From positions 1 through 36,913 of the forward strand of contig JACVQK010000003.1 in NCBI GenBank assembly GCA_015661155.1: a stretch of 36,913 nt of DNA, in the 5' to 3' direction. Source of the stretch: Dehalococcoidia bacterium (lineage in GTDB: Bacteria > Chloroflexota > Dehalococcoidia > Lucifugimonadales > UBA2985). The position numbers were made by a program, and so were the translations under genes. The notes under the pieces are model-generated. The model saw only the letters and a program-made list of their open reading frames with translations, was not told where the DNA came from and searched no databases. This document shows, piece by piece, positions 22,716 to 31,161 of this stretch. Position 1 is the stretch's first letter. Each line of letters starts with the position of its first letter.

Positions 22716-23432
22716 ATGCTACTGCGCTACATGGACCTCCTCTTCAGGGACCCGGCGTCCTTTATCCTTGTGTTCGCCACGTTTCTGGCCACCTCCGGGG
22801 TGGCACTGCTCATAGCCATCACCGTCCACGAGGGCAGCCACGCCGCGGTGGCCTATAGACTGGGAGACTCTACGGGTAAGCGCCTGGGGCGACTCTCTCT
22901 GAACCCCCTTCGGCATCTGGACCCCATGGGCACCCTCATGCTACTCCTGGTGGGATTTGGCTGGGGCAAGCCGGTGCCGGTGAATCCCCACTTTCTGCGC
23001 TACGGGGCCAGGGGCATGTCCATGGTGGCAGCGGCGGGGCCAGTGTCCAACGTGATAACCGCCGCCGTCTTTGCCCTACCGGTAAGGATGGGCCTTGTAC
23101 CCTGGCACTCCCCCTTCGCCTTCCGGGGGCTGCTCCAGGGAGAGGGGCCAGGAGGTCTCCTGGCGGACCTCCTGGGGTTTGTGATCTTCTTCAACATCAT
23201 ACTGGCCGTCTTCAACCTCATCCCGCTGTTTCCCCTGGATGGCTCCAAGGTGGCCGTGGGGATTCTGCCGTCTTCTATGGCCAGCACCATTGCCCGGTGG
23301 GAGGCCGCTGGCCCGGCCATTCTCATGATAGTGATCATGGTGGACTGGGTCACCAACCTGAACCTGATCTGGGGGGTTCTACAACCCATGGCCGATGTGG
23401 TAGGCTTACTGGTATTGGGACACACCCTGTAG
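22716..23432 (+). CDS. Site-2 protease family (M50) membrane metalloprotease
   Basis: A 238-residue intramembrane protease of the minimal M50 type. TM1 carries the zinc motif HEGSH (His38, Glu39, His42) after ATSGVALLIAITV. SLNPLRHLDPMGTLMLLLVG and FGWGKPVPVNP, the family's GxxKPVPVNP signature, follow. The third ligand is Asp175 in NLIPLFPLDGSK. Four to five hydrophobic segments are visible, with no PDZ domain. The start is uncertain (ATG 22716 or 22731). The longer frame from 22548 runs through a REP element and a promoter and is rejected. It is first in a row with tyrA, aroA and gmk, 42 bp before tyrA. The substrate is unknown. Confidence 0.9.
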   Translation: MLLRYMDLLFRDPASFILVFATFLATSGVALLIAITVHEGSHAAVAYRLGDSTGKRLGRLSLNPLRHLDPMGTLMLLLVGFGWGKPVPVNPHFLRYGARGMSMVAAAGPVSNVITAAVFALPVRMGLVPWHSPFAFRGLLQGEGPGGLLADLLGFVIFFNIILAVFNLIPLFPLDGSKVAVGILPSSMASTIARWEAAGPAILMIVIMVDWVTNLNLIWGVLQPMADVVGLLVLGHTL

Positions 23433-23474
23433 TGCGGTAGGCTCACTGCGGGGCATTGGAGCAAGGAGGGTATT

Positions 23475-24482
23475 GTGGACAAGATCACCATCATAGGCCT
23501 GGGGCTCATAGGTAGCTCCATCGGCTTGGCCCTCAAGAAGGCCAAGTTGGAGGTGGAGGTCGTTGGACATGACAAGGAAAGAAGTGTAGAGAATCGGGCC
23601 CAAAGGGCCGGAGCGGTAGACAAGACCGAGCTGAACCTCTTCACGGCGATAAAGGGGGCTCGGCTGGTGATAATCGCCACTCCCGTGAAGGCCATAGAAG
23701 AGGTGCTGAAGCTCATCGGTCCCGAGCTACAGGAGGGGTGCATAGTAACGGACACGGGAAGCACCAAGGGGGTTGTGCTTCAGTGGGCAGAGCAGTACCT
23801 GCCCCGCACCGTCAGCTTTGTGGGAGGGCATCCCATAGCCGGGAAGGAGGTCTCCGGCCCCGAAGGCGCTCAGGCTGACCTGTTCAAGGGTGCCACCTAC
23901 TGCATCATCCCCGGCAGGTATGCCGACCGGGAAGACGTCAGGGTCGTGGTCAGGATGGTGGAGCACATGGGCGCCACGCCCTACTTCATCGGCCCTGTGG
24001 AGCACGACAGCTTTGCGGCAGCGGTGAGCCACCTGCCCATGGTCCTCTCCGCCGCCCTGGTGAAGGCCACTTCCAGCAGCCCCTCCTGGCTGGAGATCTC
24101 CAGGCTGGCGGCCACCGGCTACCGGGACGTCACCCGCCTCGCCTCGGGGGACCCGGTGATGAGCCGGGACATATGCCTAACCAACCAGGAGGACATTGTC
24201 TACTGGATCGACGAGTTCATCAAGGAGCTGTACGCCTTCAGGAGCCTGGTGAAAGAGGGCGATGAGTCCCTGTGGAAGGCCTTTGACTCTGCCTGGGAGG
24301 CCCGGGACCGCTGGATGCAGGACAAGGTGGGTGCGCGCTCCTCGGCTCCCCCCGTGAATGCACCCACCACCGCGGAGAGTATGGGGGGCATCTTCCTTGG
24401 AGATAGGGCAGCCGGTAAGGTGCAGGAGATGTTTGACTGGTACAAGGATAAGGAAAACAAGAAAAACAAACCCAGGAGTTAG
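23475..24482 (+). CDS. tyrA: Prephenate dehydrogenase
   Basis: NAD(P)-dependent oxidative decarboxylation of prephenate to 4-hydroxyphenylpyruvate in tyrosine synthesis. The protein has 335 residues. The N-terminal Rossmann motif GLGLIGSSIG is at 8-17, then VIIATPVKAIEEVL and VTDTGSTKG. The substrate region has GGHPIAGKEVSGPEGA, and the helical dimer domain contains AAAVSHLPMVLSAAL and ATGYRDVTRLASGDP. The end (NKKNKPRS) is Lys-rich with no ACT domain. The start is GTG with AAGGAGGG upstream. It ends 3 bp before aroA, so the two are tightly coupled for aromatic amino acid synthesis. Arogenate use cannot be excluded. Confidence 0.95.
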   Translation: MDKITIIGLGLIGSSIGLALKKAKLEVEVVGHDKERSVENRAQRAGAVDKTELNLFTAIKGARLVIIATPVKAIEEVLKLIGPELQEGCIVTDTGSTKGVVLQWAEQYLPRTVSFVGGHPIAGKEVSGPEGAQADLFKGATYCIIPGRYADREDVRVVVRMVEHMGATPYFIGPVEHDSFAAAVSHLPMVLSAALVKATSSSPSWLEISRLAATGYRDVTRLASGDPVMSRDICLTNQEDIVYWIDEFIKELYAFRSLVKEGDESLWKAFDSAWEARDRWMQDKVGARSSAPPVNAPTTAESMGGIFLGDRAAGKVQEMFDWYKDKENKKNKPRS

Positions 24483-24485
24483 ATT

Positions 24486-25796
24486 ATGAAACGCTCAGTC
24501 CCTCCGGCCAGGAAGCTGATGGGCACACTAGCTCCTCCAGCCGACAAGTCCGTCTCCCACAGAGCAGCCATCCTCAACAGCCTGGCACCCGGGGAAGCTG
24601 TGATAGATAACTACTCCGAGGGCGCAGACTGCCGCGCTACCCTTCGATGCCTCCGCCTTCTGGGGGTATCTGCGGAGAAGGTCACCCCAGAAGATGGCTC
24701 CAGGGAAGCTCCCAGGCTAAAGCTCAGCTCCCCCGGCCTGGAGAACTTTCGGGAGCCCAACGACGTTCTGAACGCCGAAAACAGCGGCACGACCATGCGC
24801 TTCATCATGGGGCTGCTGGGAAGTACCCCCTTTGTTTCCGTCATCACCGGAGACCGCTCCCTGCGCTCCAGGCCCATGGGGCGGATAGTACAGCCCCTGC
24901 GACTCATGGGGGCGCAAATCATGGGGCGAGGCGGCGACTCTCTGGCCCCCTTGACCATCCGAGGGGGGAACTTGAAGGGAATCGAGTACACACTCCCCAT
25001 GGCCAGCGCCCAGCTGAAGTCGTCGCTGGTGATCGCGGCGCTATTTGCCCAGGGCGAGACCGTGCTGCATCAGCCTGCCCTCTCCAGAGACCACACGGAA
25101 CGAATGGTGGAGGCCATGGGGGCTTCCCTGACGGAGGATGGACTGGTGCTGGTGGTGAGACCCGGCTCTCGGCTAAAGCCTTTGAACGTAACGGTGTCCG
25201 GAGACATAAGCTCGGCATCCTTCTGGATGGTTGCCGCTGCCGCTCATCCCAATGCCAGGATTACGCTCACCAACGTGGGGGTAAATCCCACCCGCACGGG
25301 AGTGCTGGATGTCCTCAGAGCCATGGGGGTGCAGATAAAGGTGGAGAACCCCCGTATGGAAGGCGGTGAGCCTGTAGCTGACCTTTTCATCGAGTCCACC
25401 GAGCTCAGGGGCGTGGAGATCGCAGGAGCCATGATCCCCATAGTGCAGGATGAGATACCGGTTCTGGCCCTGGCCGCCTGCTTTGCCCGGGGCACCACGG
25501 TGATACGAGACGCCCAGGAGCTACGAGTCAAGGAATCTGACCGGTTGCACACCACCGCCACAGAGCTCTCCCGGCTGGGAGCCAGGATAAGGGAGCTTCC
25601 CGATGGCCTCGTCATCGAAGGCACGGGTTTCCTGAAAGGCGGCGTTTGCAGGAGCTACGGGGATCACCGCCTGGCCATGACCCTGGGAATAGCCGGGCTT
25701 CTAGCAAAGGAAGAGGTGGTCGTTGGCGGCTCTGAGACGGTGGCGGTGTCCTACCCCTCTTTCTGGCAAGACCTGGATAGGTTGATAGGCGCATAG
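24486..25796 (+). CDS. aroA: 3-phosphoshikimate 1-carboxyvinyltransferase (EPSP synthase)
   Basis: Transfers enolpyruvate from PEP to shikimate-3-phosphate in the shikimate pathway; 436 residues. Landmarks in order are PPADKSVSHRAAILNSLA (Lys-Ser-x-Ser-His-Arg substrate loop), NAENSGTTMRF, TGDRSLRSRPMGRIVQPL, SAQLKSSLVIAALFA, SRDHTERM, VSGDISSASFWMVAAA, the catalytic stretch VKESDRL and SYGDHRLAMTLGIAGL. It starts 3 bp after tyrA. The next gene, gmk, begins about 15 bp after its stop. It follows the common tyrA-aroA order. Confidence 0.97.
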   Translation: MKRSVPPARKLMGTLAPPADKSVSHRAAILNSLAPGEAVIDNYSEGADCRATLRCLRLLGVSAEKVTPEDGSREAPRLKLSSPGLENFREPNDVLNAENSGTTMRFIMGLLGSTPFVSVITGDRSLRSRPMGRIVQPLRLMGAQIMGRGGDSLAPLTIRGGNLKGIEYTLPMASAQLKSSLVIAALFAQGETVLHQPALSRDHTERMVEAMGASLTEDGLVLVVRPGSRLKPLNVTVSGDISSASFWMVAAAAHPNARITLTNVGVNPTRTGVLDVLRAMGVQIKVENPRMEGGEPVADLFIESTELRGVEIAGAMIPIVQDEIPVLALAACFARGTTVIRDAQELRVKESDRLHTTATELSRLGARIRELPDGLVIEGTGFLKGGVCRSYGDHRLAMTLGIAGLLAKEEVVVGGSETVAVSYPSFWQDLDRLIGA

Positions 25797-25810
25797 TTTA
25801 AGGGGGAAAC

Positions 25811-26434
25811 CTGAGACCCACAGAGAAGAGCCTCTACGACCGGCCCAGGGGAGGGCCACTCCTGGTGGTGCTGTCCGGCCCTTCGGGAGTGGGGAAGGAC
25901 GCCGTCCTGCGCCAGCTAAAGGGCCTGGGCAGAGCCTGGCACTTCACCGTCACCGCTACCACTCGCGCCCAGAGGCCAGGAGAGAAAGACGGGGTAGACT
26001 ACCTGTTTGTAGACAGGGACACCTTTCGCCAGATGGTGCTCCACGGGGAGTTTCTGGAGTGCGCCCAGGTCTACGGCAACTGGTACGGCGTCCCCAGGAC
26101 CCAGGTGAAGGACGCCATGGAGAAGGGCCTGGACGTGGTAATGAAGACCGACGTGCAGGGGGTCGCCACCATCAAGGGAGTGGCGCCCGATGGGGTCTTC
26201 ATCTTCCTGATGCCTCCCTCGCCCCAGGAGCTGGAGCGGCGTCTCAGAGAGCGGAAGACGGAGACCACTCCCGACATGGAGCTGCGTATCCACACCGCCA
26301 TGGAGGAGCTGCGCCAGTTGCCCCTCTTCGACTACGTGGTGGTGAACGACGACCTGGAGACGGCGGCAGGCCAGGTGGACGCCATCGTCACCGCGGAGAG
26401 GTGCCGCATACCCCCCCGGCGAGTGCTGCTGTAG
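25811..26434 (+). CDS. gmk: Guanylate kinase, probable CTG start
   Basis: Phosphorylates GMP to GDP. The core starts LLVVLSGPSGVGKDAV with the P-loop, then TATTRAQRPGEKDGVDYLF (GMP binding), FLECAQVYGNWYGVP, VVMKTDVQGVATIK and RLRERKTET (lid). From the first conventional start, a GTG at 25865, the protein would begin inside the first beta strand. The frame extends upstream to a CTG at 25811 with AGGGGG four bases before it, after a TAA at 25799; this gives 207 residues, the normal size. I therefore propose the CTG start. It closes the tyrA-aroA cluster and is followed by a hairpin repeat. Confidence 0.9.
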   Translation: MRPTEKSLYDRPRGGPLLVVLSGPSGVGKDAVLRQLKGLGRAWHFTVTATTRAQRPGEKDGVDYLFVDRDTFRQMVLHGEFLECAQVYGNWYGVPRTQVKDAMEKGLDVVMKTDVQGVATIKGVAPDGVFIFLMPPSPQELERRLRERKTETTPDMELRIHTAMEELRQLPLFDYVVVNDDLETAAGQVDAIVTAERCRIPPRRVLL

Positions 26435-26435
26435 G

Positions 26436-26575
26436 GGGGCTGTTGAAAAAGAGGAGTCCGAAGGGGCTGCGCCCCTCTGGCGGGGGTCTGGGGGTATCCC
26501 CCAGATTCAAATTCTCCCCCCTTCCTGGCCAGGAAGGGGGCCATGGGGATGGTCGAAGGGGTTTTTCAGCGCCCT
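26436..26575 (-). repeat. Composite hairpin repeat, copy 5 (most complete)
   Basis: In order it shows GGGGCTGTTGAAAAAGAGG, an AAGGGGCTGCGCCCCTCT stem, CTGGGGGTATCCCCCAG, CCCCCTTCCTGGCCAGGAAG and GGGGATGGTCGAAGGGG, ending TTTTTCAGCGCCCTGCTA. It occupies the whole gap between the convergent gmk and thpR stops, where it could serve as a two-way terminator. This copy is the reference for spotting insertions in the others. Confidence 0.85.
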
Positions 26576-26576
26576 G

Positions 26577-27167
26577 CTAGGGCACGACGCCCAGGGGCGC
26601 GGAGTATAGGCGAGTGTAGATAGCGCCGGAAGGGGTAAGAGTGCTTCTTATGAGGCTGACCTCTCTGACCGGTAGCTCCCCCCTTACCTCCACCGACACC
26701 CCAGCAAGGGCCTCTCCCGCTCTCCTTCTCTGAGGAGCGGATGCTCCCTCCCTGATTCTCCCCAGGGTCAGATGGGGGCTGAAGGGCCGTCTCTCCCTCT
26801 CGAAGCCCAAGCTTTCCAACTCCCTCTCCAGGGCCTCTTGCAGGGACAGCAGACCTTCCAGTGCTCCTCCCAGGCCCACCCAGATGACCCTGGGGTCTCT
26901 CCAGGCTGGAAAGGCCCCAAGGCCTCCCAAGAACAGGTCAAAGGGAGCACTGGAGGCGGCACACCGGCGGAGCGCCTGGGACACCGGCTCCACCGAGTCG
27001 GACGGTATGTTCCCAAGGAATCTCAGGGTCAGGTGAACTCCCTTCGGTCTCACCCACCTTATGTCTCTCAGAGCCAGGGACTGGAGGTCTTGCACAAGAC
27101 GCCGCAGGGTCTCCGTGACGCCAGGAGGAAGCTCCACGGCTATGAAGGCGCGGAGTCGTTCTTCCAT
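26577..27167 (-). CDS. thpR: RNA 2',3'-cyclic phosphodiesterase (2H family)
   Basis: A 196-residue 2H phosphoesterase of the LigT/ThpR type. The fold repeats twice: RLRAFIAVELPPG, then the first His motif VHLTLRFLGN (about residues 44-53), and the second SPHLTLGRIRE (about 129-139). These hydrolyse or form 2',3'-cyclic phosphates of RNA or nucleotides. The N-terminus overlaps the end of the amidohydrolase gene by 28 bases, which implies translational coupling. It is the last gene of the long minus operon; its stop is next to composite repeat copy 5. The physiological substrate is not known for most members. Confidence 0.92.
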   Translation of the reverse strand: MEERLRAFIAVELPPGVTETLRRLVQDLQSLALRDIRWVRPKGVHLTLRFLGNIPSDSVEPVSQALRRCAASSAPFDLFLGGLGAFPAWRDPRVIWVGLGGALEGLLSLQEALERELESLGFERERRPFSPHLTLGRIREGASAPQRRRAGEALAGVSVEVRGELPVREVSLIRSTLTPSGAIYTRLYSAPLGVVP

Positions 27168-28009
27168 GCGGGTATCCCCAGGAGTCTGGCGGCGTTGGCG
27201 TAGAGGATGCGTTCCCTGGCCTCCTCCGAGATAGACGCTTCGGCGACCTGCCGTATCAGTCGCTTCTGCTTGATGAGGGGGTAATCGGTGCCCAGGAGAA
27301 TCTTCTCAGCCCCTACAAGAGTAGTGACTATGGTGAAGATTTCGGACCTGTAGAGGAAGGGAGAGGCGGCGGTATCGAAGAAGACGTGCTCCAGGGATAT
27401 GGACACCTCTGGCATGAGGGTGTAGAAGGGGAGTCCCCCTCCCCAGTGGGCGCAGATAAGGGTCACCTCCGGGAAGCTCTCGACGAAGCGGCAGACCACC
27501 TCGGGGGTGGTGCTGCCTTTGCCAGGGTAGAGGTGCCCCACAGGCTCCGAGGTGTGGGTGAGGATGGGCATTCCCCTGGCCAGGGCTACCTCCACCAGGG
27601 GAGCCATGGTATCCCGGTCTCCCAGGTCAAAACCCTGGGTGTGGGGATGCAGCTCGCCGATGCCCACCAGCCCCGCCCGAGCGCACCGCTCCACCTCGGC
27701 TGCCGCCGCGGAGCCCCACAGGGGGTTGACAGAGCAGAAGCCCCTCAGCCGCGATGGAAAGCGGCGGGTCGCCTCGATTATGTAGTCGTTGACCAGGCGG
27801 CACAGCTCCAGGTCGTTCCACCCCATGCCCAGGGCAACGGATATGTCCACGCCGGCCTCGTCCATGGAGGCCACCAGCTCCTCGGCGGTGGCCATCCTGG
27901 CCTCGGGGCGGGAGAAGAGCGCCTCCAGGGTGGCGTCCCTGGGGAGAAACTCCTCCCGGCGGTCATGGAGGGCCGGGGGAAGGATGTGGGTGTGGAAGTC
28001 AATGATCAT
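27140..28009 (-). CDS. Amidohydrolase family 2 (TIM-barrel metal-dependent hydrolase)
   Basis: A 289-residue soluble hydrolase or decarboxylase. It begins MIIDFHTHILPPAL, with the HxH metal motif. Later motifs are GIGELHPHTQGF (strand 4), PILTHTSEPVG (His ligand, strand 5), LICAHWGGGLPFY (His, strand 6) and LLGTDYPLI (Asp, strand 8), all matching amidohydrolase-2. Members act on aromatic acids, uracil-like compounds and lactones; I cannot assign a substrate. It overlaps tmk by 11 bases and thpR by 28 bases, which indicates a tight operon. Confidence 0.88.
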   Translation of the reverse strand: MIIDFHTHILPPALHDRREEFLPRDATLEALFSRPEARMATAEELVASMDEAGVDISVALGMGWNDLELCRLVNDYIIEATRRFPSRLRGFCSVNPLWGSAAAAEVERCARAGLVGIGELHPHTQGFDLGDRDTMAPLVEVALARGMPILTHTSEPVGHLYPGKGSTTPEVVCRFVESFPEVTLICAHWGGGLPFYTLMPEVSISLEHVFFDTAASPFLYRSEIFTIVTTLVGAEKILLGTDYPLIKQKRLIRQVAEASISEEARERILYANAARLLGIPAWKNDSAPS

Positions 28010-28670
28010 GGGGGGTTCGAGAAGCCTTTACGTTTTCCAGTAGAGGCTCCACCCGCTGCCAGATGAGGCGTGAAACTTCCTGTGGGGAGAGTCTTGCATC
28101 AAGAGTCAGCCACCGTTGCGGCTCTCTGCGAGCCAGCTCCAGGTATCCCTGATGCACACGCTGATGAAAGGCCACTACGTCTTTCTGGTCTGGCCCCGTT
28201 TCAAAGCGGTCCCCAGGGGTAGATTGCCTGATTAATCCCTCCTCCGGGGGCAGGTTCAGGAAGATGACCAGGTTCGGCTTGAGGCCACCAGTGGCAATGC
28301 TATTCACATCTTCCACTGCATTCAAGAGGATGCCCCGCCCGTATCCCTGGTAAGCCAGGGTGGAGTCGGTGAAGCGGTCGCAGAGAACTACCTCGCCCCT
28401 CTCCAGGGCAGGCCGTATGACGTCTGCCACCAGCTGGGCGCGGGAGGCGTTGAATAGCAGAAGCTCCGCCTCCGGGGTCAGGGGGGTGGGAGAGAACTTC
28501 AGCAACTGACGCAGCCAGTCGCCCAGGGGAGTCCCACCGGGCTCTCGCACCATCGTTACAGACATATTGCGACGCTTGAGGCGGTCTCGCAGAAGCCTGA
28601 CCTGGGTGCTTTTCCCCGCCCCCTCCCCACCCTCGAAAGTGATGAAAAGCCCCACGTTCATCTGCTCCAA
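27999..28670 (-). CDS. tmk: Thymidylate kinase
   Basis: Phosphorylates dTMP to dTDP; 223 residues. It has the P-loop FEGGEGAGKST (about residues 12-22), the DR[YF] type motif VLCDRFTDSTLAYQGYGRG, TMVREPGGTPLGDWLR and LLFNASRAQLV. The lid region has RQSTPGDRFE. It starts two bases after the ATPase gene stop and overlaps the amidohydrolase by 11 bases. The ATPase-tmk order is a familiar one. Confidence 0.95.
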   Translation of the reverse strand: MEQMNVGLFITFEGGEGAGKSTQVRLLRDRLKRRNMSVTMVREPGGTPLGDWLRQLLKFSPTPLTPEAELLLFNASRAQLVADVIRPALERGEVVLCDRFTDSTLAYQGYGRGILLNAVEDVNSIATGGLKPNLVIFLNLPPEEGLIRQSTPGDRFETGPDQKDVVAFHQRVHQGYLELARREPQRWLTLDARLSPQEVSRLIWQRVEPLLENVKASRTPHDH

Positions 28671-28672
28671 CC

Positions 28673-30193
28673 CTACCTTCGGGAGATGGTCACCCGGCGG
28701 TTGGGTTCCCTTCCAACGCTGACGGAGCTGAGGCTAAGCTCCTGGGCGATCTGGTGCTGAAGACGCCGGATGTGGGCTGCCTGGGGACTCAGGGAAACCT
28801 CCTCCTGGCCGCGCCGTATCTGCTCCACCGCGGCTTCCGCCTCTCTTACAGCCCTGACGGCAGGGTCCTCCCATCCCTTTTCCCGGGACAGCTCCATGAG
28901 GAACTCCCGTATTTGAGGCAGGGTGTTCTTCCGAAGTACGAATATGGATTTGCCCGCCTCTTCGGCGCTCTTCAACAGCTTGGGCCTCTTGCGGAAGAAC
29001 TGCTTGGTGGTGAGGACGATGTCCGCCTGGCCCAGGCCATCCACCACCTGGATGGGGATACTGGTGCCCTGAACCACCTGGGCTACCCTGTCCTTGCTCA
29101 CCCCAAAGGGAAGCACTCTGGTTAGCGGCACCTCAAGGGAGGGCGCGACCTTCTCCCTCTCCACGTATTCAGCCTTTAGAGCTTGGGGAGGGGCTTCATG
29201 GGACTTGCGCACCCTTCCACTTTCATCCGCCGACCTTACCTCAGGGACCACGGGCGAACCCCGCAGCATGGCGTCCACCACTTTCGCCACGTCGTCATGA
29301 ACGGCCACTCTGTCCCAGCTCTGAATCTCCACCACCACACCGAAGGGGGGGGGGGATTTCCGCTCCAGGACGGTTTTCCGGGAGCGTCGCCGCCAGGCCT
29401 CATCGTCTCCCAGGGTGACTGTCTGTATCCCTCCCACCAGGTCTGACAGGGTGGGATTGAGGACCAGGTTCTCCAGGGTGTTCCCGTGGGCCGTGGCCAC
29501 CAGCTGAACGCCCCTTTCTGCGATGGTTCGGGCGGCGGCGGCCTCAAGCTCCGTTCCCATCTCGTCGATGATGATCACCTCCGGCATGTGGTTCTCCACC
29601 GCCTCAATCATCACGGCGTGCTGAAGGGTGGGAGTGACCACCTGCATACGTCGTGAATGGCCTATGGCTGGGTGGGGAATGTCGCCATCTCCGGCGATCT
29701 CGTTGGATGTGTCCACGATGATGACTCGCTTGCGGACATCATCCGCCAGTACCCGGGCTACCTCTCTGAGCATGGTGGTCTTGCCCACCCCCGGGCGACC
29801 CAGGAAGAGGATGCTTTTCCCCGAGCGCACCAGGTCTTCGATGATGCGGGTGGTCCCGAAGACGGCTCGCCCCACGCGGCAGGTCAGGCCCACTATCCTG
29901 CCGCCCCGGTTGCGGATGGCGGAGATACGATGCAACGTGCGCTCTATGCCGGCCCGGTTATCATCGCCGAAGGCCCCTATCCTGTCCACCACGTGCTGGA
30001 TATCCTCTTCCGTCACCTCCCGGGAGTTAAGCGCCACCTCTGCGTTGGGGAACCTGGCCTCGGGAGGACGCCCCAGGTCCATGACCACCTCCAGCAGGTC
30101 GCTCAGGCTCTCACACTCCCTCAAGGGCACCTGGATGTGAGATGGCAGGGTCTCCACCAGGGTCTCCAGGTCATCGATGATGTGTGGTTGCAT
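28673..30193 (-). CDS. R3H-domain AAA ATPase (SpoIIIAA/Ycf45-like)
   Basis: A 506-residue protein with a stage-III sporulation AA-like ATPase core. The Walker A motif is LFLGRPGVGKTTMLREVAR (about residues 126-144), and Walker B is EVIIIDEMGTELEAAAA. LVATAHGNTLENLVLNP is a sensor-like region; the cyanobacterial/plastid Ycf45 homologues share this layout. The C-terminus (SLSSVSVGREPNRRVTISR) looks like an R3H single-strand nucleic-acid binding module. Between them, DIVLTTKQFFRKRPKLLKSA and IFVLRKNTLPQI form the conserved linker domain. Its role is not established; a nucleic-acid related function is inferred. It lies 34 bp after the GNAT-like gene and 2 bp before tmk. Confidence 0.88.
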   Translation of the reverse strand: MQPHIIDDLETLVETLPSHIQVPLRECESLSDLLEVVMDLGRPPEARFPNAEVALNSREVTEEDIQHVVDRIGAFGDDNRAGIERTLHRISAIRNRGGRIVGLTCRVGRAVFGTTRIIEDLVRSGKSILFLGRPGVGKTTMLREVARVLADDVRKRVIIVDTSNEIAGDGDIPHPAIGHSRRMQVVTPTLQHAVMIEAVENHMPEVIIIDEMGTELEAAAARTIAERGVQLVATAHGNTLENLVLNPTLSDLVGGIQTVTLGDDEAWRRRSRKTVLERKSPPPFGVVVEIQSWDRVAVHDDVAKVVDAMLRGSPVVPEVRSADESGRVRKSHEAPPQALKAEYVEREKVAPSLEVPLTRVLPFGVSKDRVAQVVQGTSIPIQVVDGLGQADIVLTTKQFFRKRPKLLKSAEEAGKSIFVLRKNTLPQIREFLMELSREKGWEDPAVRAVREAEAAVEQIRRGQEEVSLSPQAAHIRRLQHQIAQELSLSSVSVGREPNRRVTISRR

Positions 30194-30227
30194 GAACCTC
30201 TTAGCTATCCTCCAACCCTTGGCGGGC

Positions 30228-31157
30228 CTACGCGCCCGCGGGGGCCAGGGTCGATTCTTTCACCCGTACCACAATGGATTTCACCATCAGACGGTACTCT
30301 CCGGCAGGAGCGAACCCCTTTTCCCCCAGCACCGAGACCAGGATGGGCTGATGGCTAGGAACCAGGGCCAGAGAGGGCCCTTGAGGCCGCCTTTGCTGGA
30401 GCCCCCAGACCACCAGTTGCTCCCAAACCCGGGGCTCCTCCCCCGGGTGCACCATCAGCTCGATCCTGTAGGCAGGCTGCTTGCCGGAGGCAACCCTGAC
30501 CCAGCCTCGGAGGTGCCCCTGGGCCTCGTAGACCCACTGGCGTTCCCATCTCCCCAAAGGCTCCCTGGCGTCCCTCCACTCCTCAAAGGTGAGGGCGTAG
30601 GCCGTTTTCACATTTGCAGGAACACAGGCGTTGTAGAGTCGGAAGAGGTCATGCTCATCGGAGGAGATGTAGGGCCGGAGGAGCTCGGTGGGGGAAGAGC
30701 TGGTGGAAGGAGGATTCTCCCGCCGATAGAGGGTCTCCTGGGCATAGGGCAAGAAGCCGGCTCGCATCACCATCTTCACCACAGGGCTTGAGGTTGGTAA
30801 GCGAAGGAACACCCTCTCCCCTCCCTGCTGCCCTGCTGCCACGCACAGGCCCTCCAGAAGATCCACTCCCTCCTCTTCCGCCTCGAGGGACAGGTGGAGG
30901 CATCGTACCTCCCAGGCCCTGGGGCCGGAGCGCGCCCTCACCGAGGCCAGGGCCCGGAGACGCGCCCCCTCCACCCAGACGCTATAGCGCTCCGTTGCCC
31001 GGCGGAGCACCAACCCCCTGGCTACGGTACTTGGGCTAAGGGCGCTGCCTGACCTGGCCCCGACCTTCTCCCAGGTCTGAGCCCAATCGGGGCCTATGCC
31101 GCTGTTGCCGACGATAAGGAGGCGTAGCAGGTCTGTAGCGCGGAGGGTACGGATCAT
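30228..31157 (-). CDS. Probable GNAT-like acetyltransferase fold protein
   Basis: A 309-residue protein whose N-terminal MIRTLRATDLLRLL resembles the opening of GNAT acetyltransferases. RVFLRLPTSSPVVKMVMRAG and FLPYAQETLYRR follow, in the place of the C-terminal half of a GNAT fold. A second copy may start at LLRPYISSDEHDLFRLYNAC and end with LGEKGFAPAGEYRLMVKSI. This suggests a tandem GNAT with a degenerate acetyl-CoA site (no clear RxxGxG). The assignment is by shape, not by a definite motif. It starts 4 bp after the pdxT stop. Confidence 0.6.
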   Translation of the reverse strand: MIRTLRATDLLRLLIVGNSGIGPDWAQTWEKVGARSGSALSPSTVARGLVLRRATERYSVWVEGARLRALASVRARSGPRAWEVRCLHLSLEAEEEGVDLLEGLCVAAGQQGGERVFLRLPTSSPVVKMVMRAGFLPYAQETLYRRENPPSTSSSPTELLRPYISSDEHDLFRLYNACVPANVKTAYALTFEEWRDAREPLGRWERQWVYEAQGHLRGWVRVASGKQPAYRIELMVHPGEEPRVWEQLVVWGLQQRRPQGPSLALVPSHQPILVSVLGEKGFAPAGEYRLMVKSIVVRVKESTLAPAGA

Positions 31158-31161
31158 CGCT

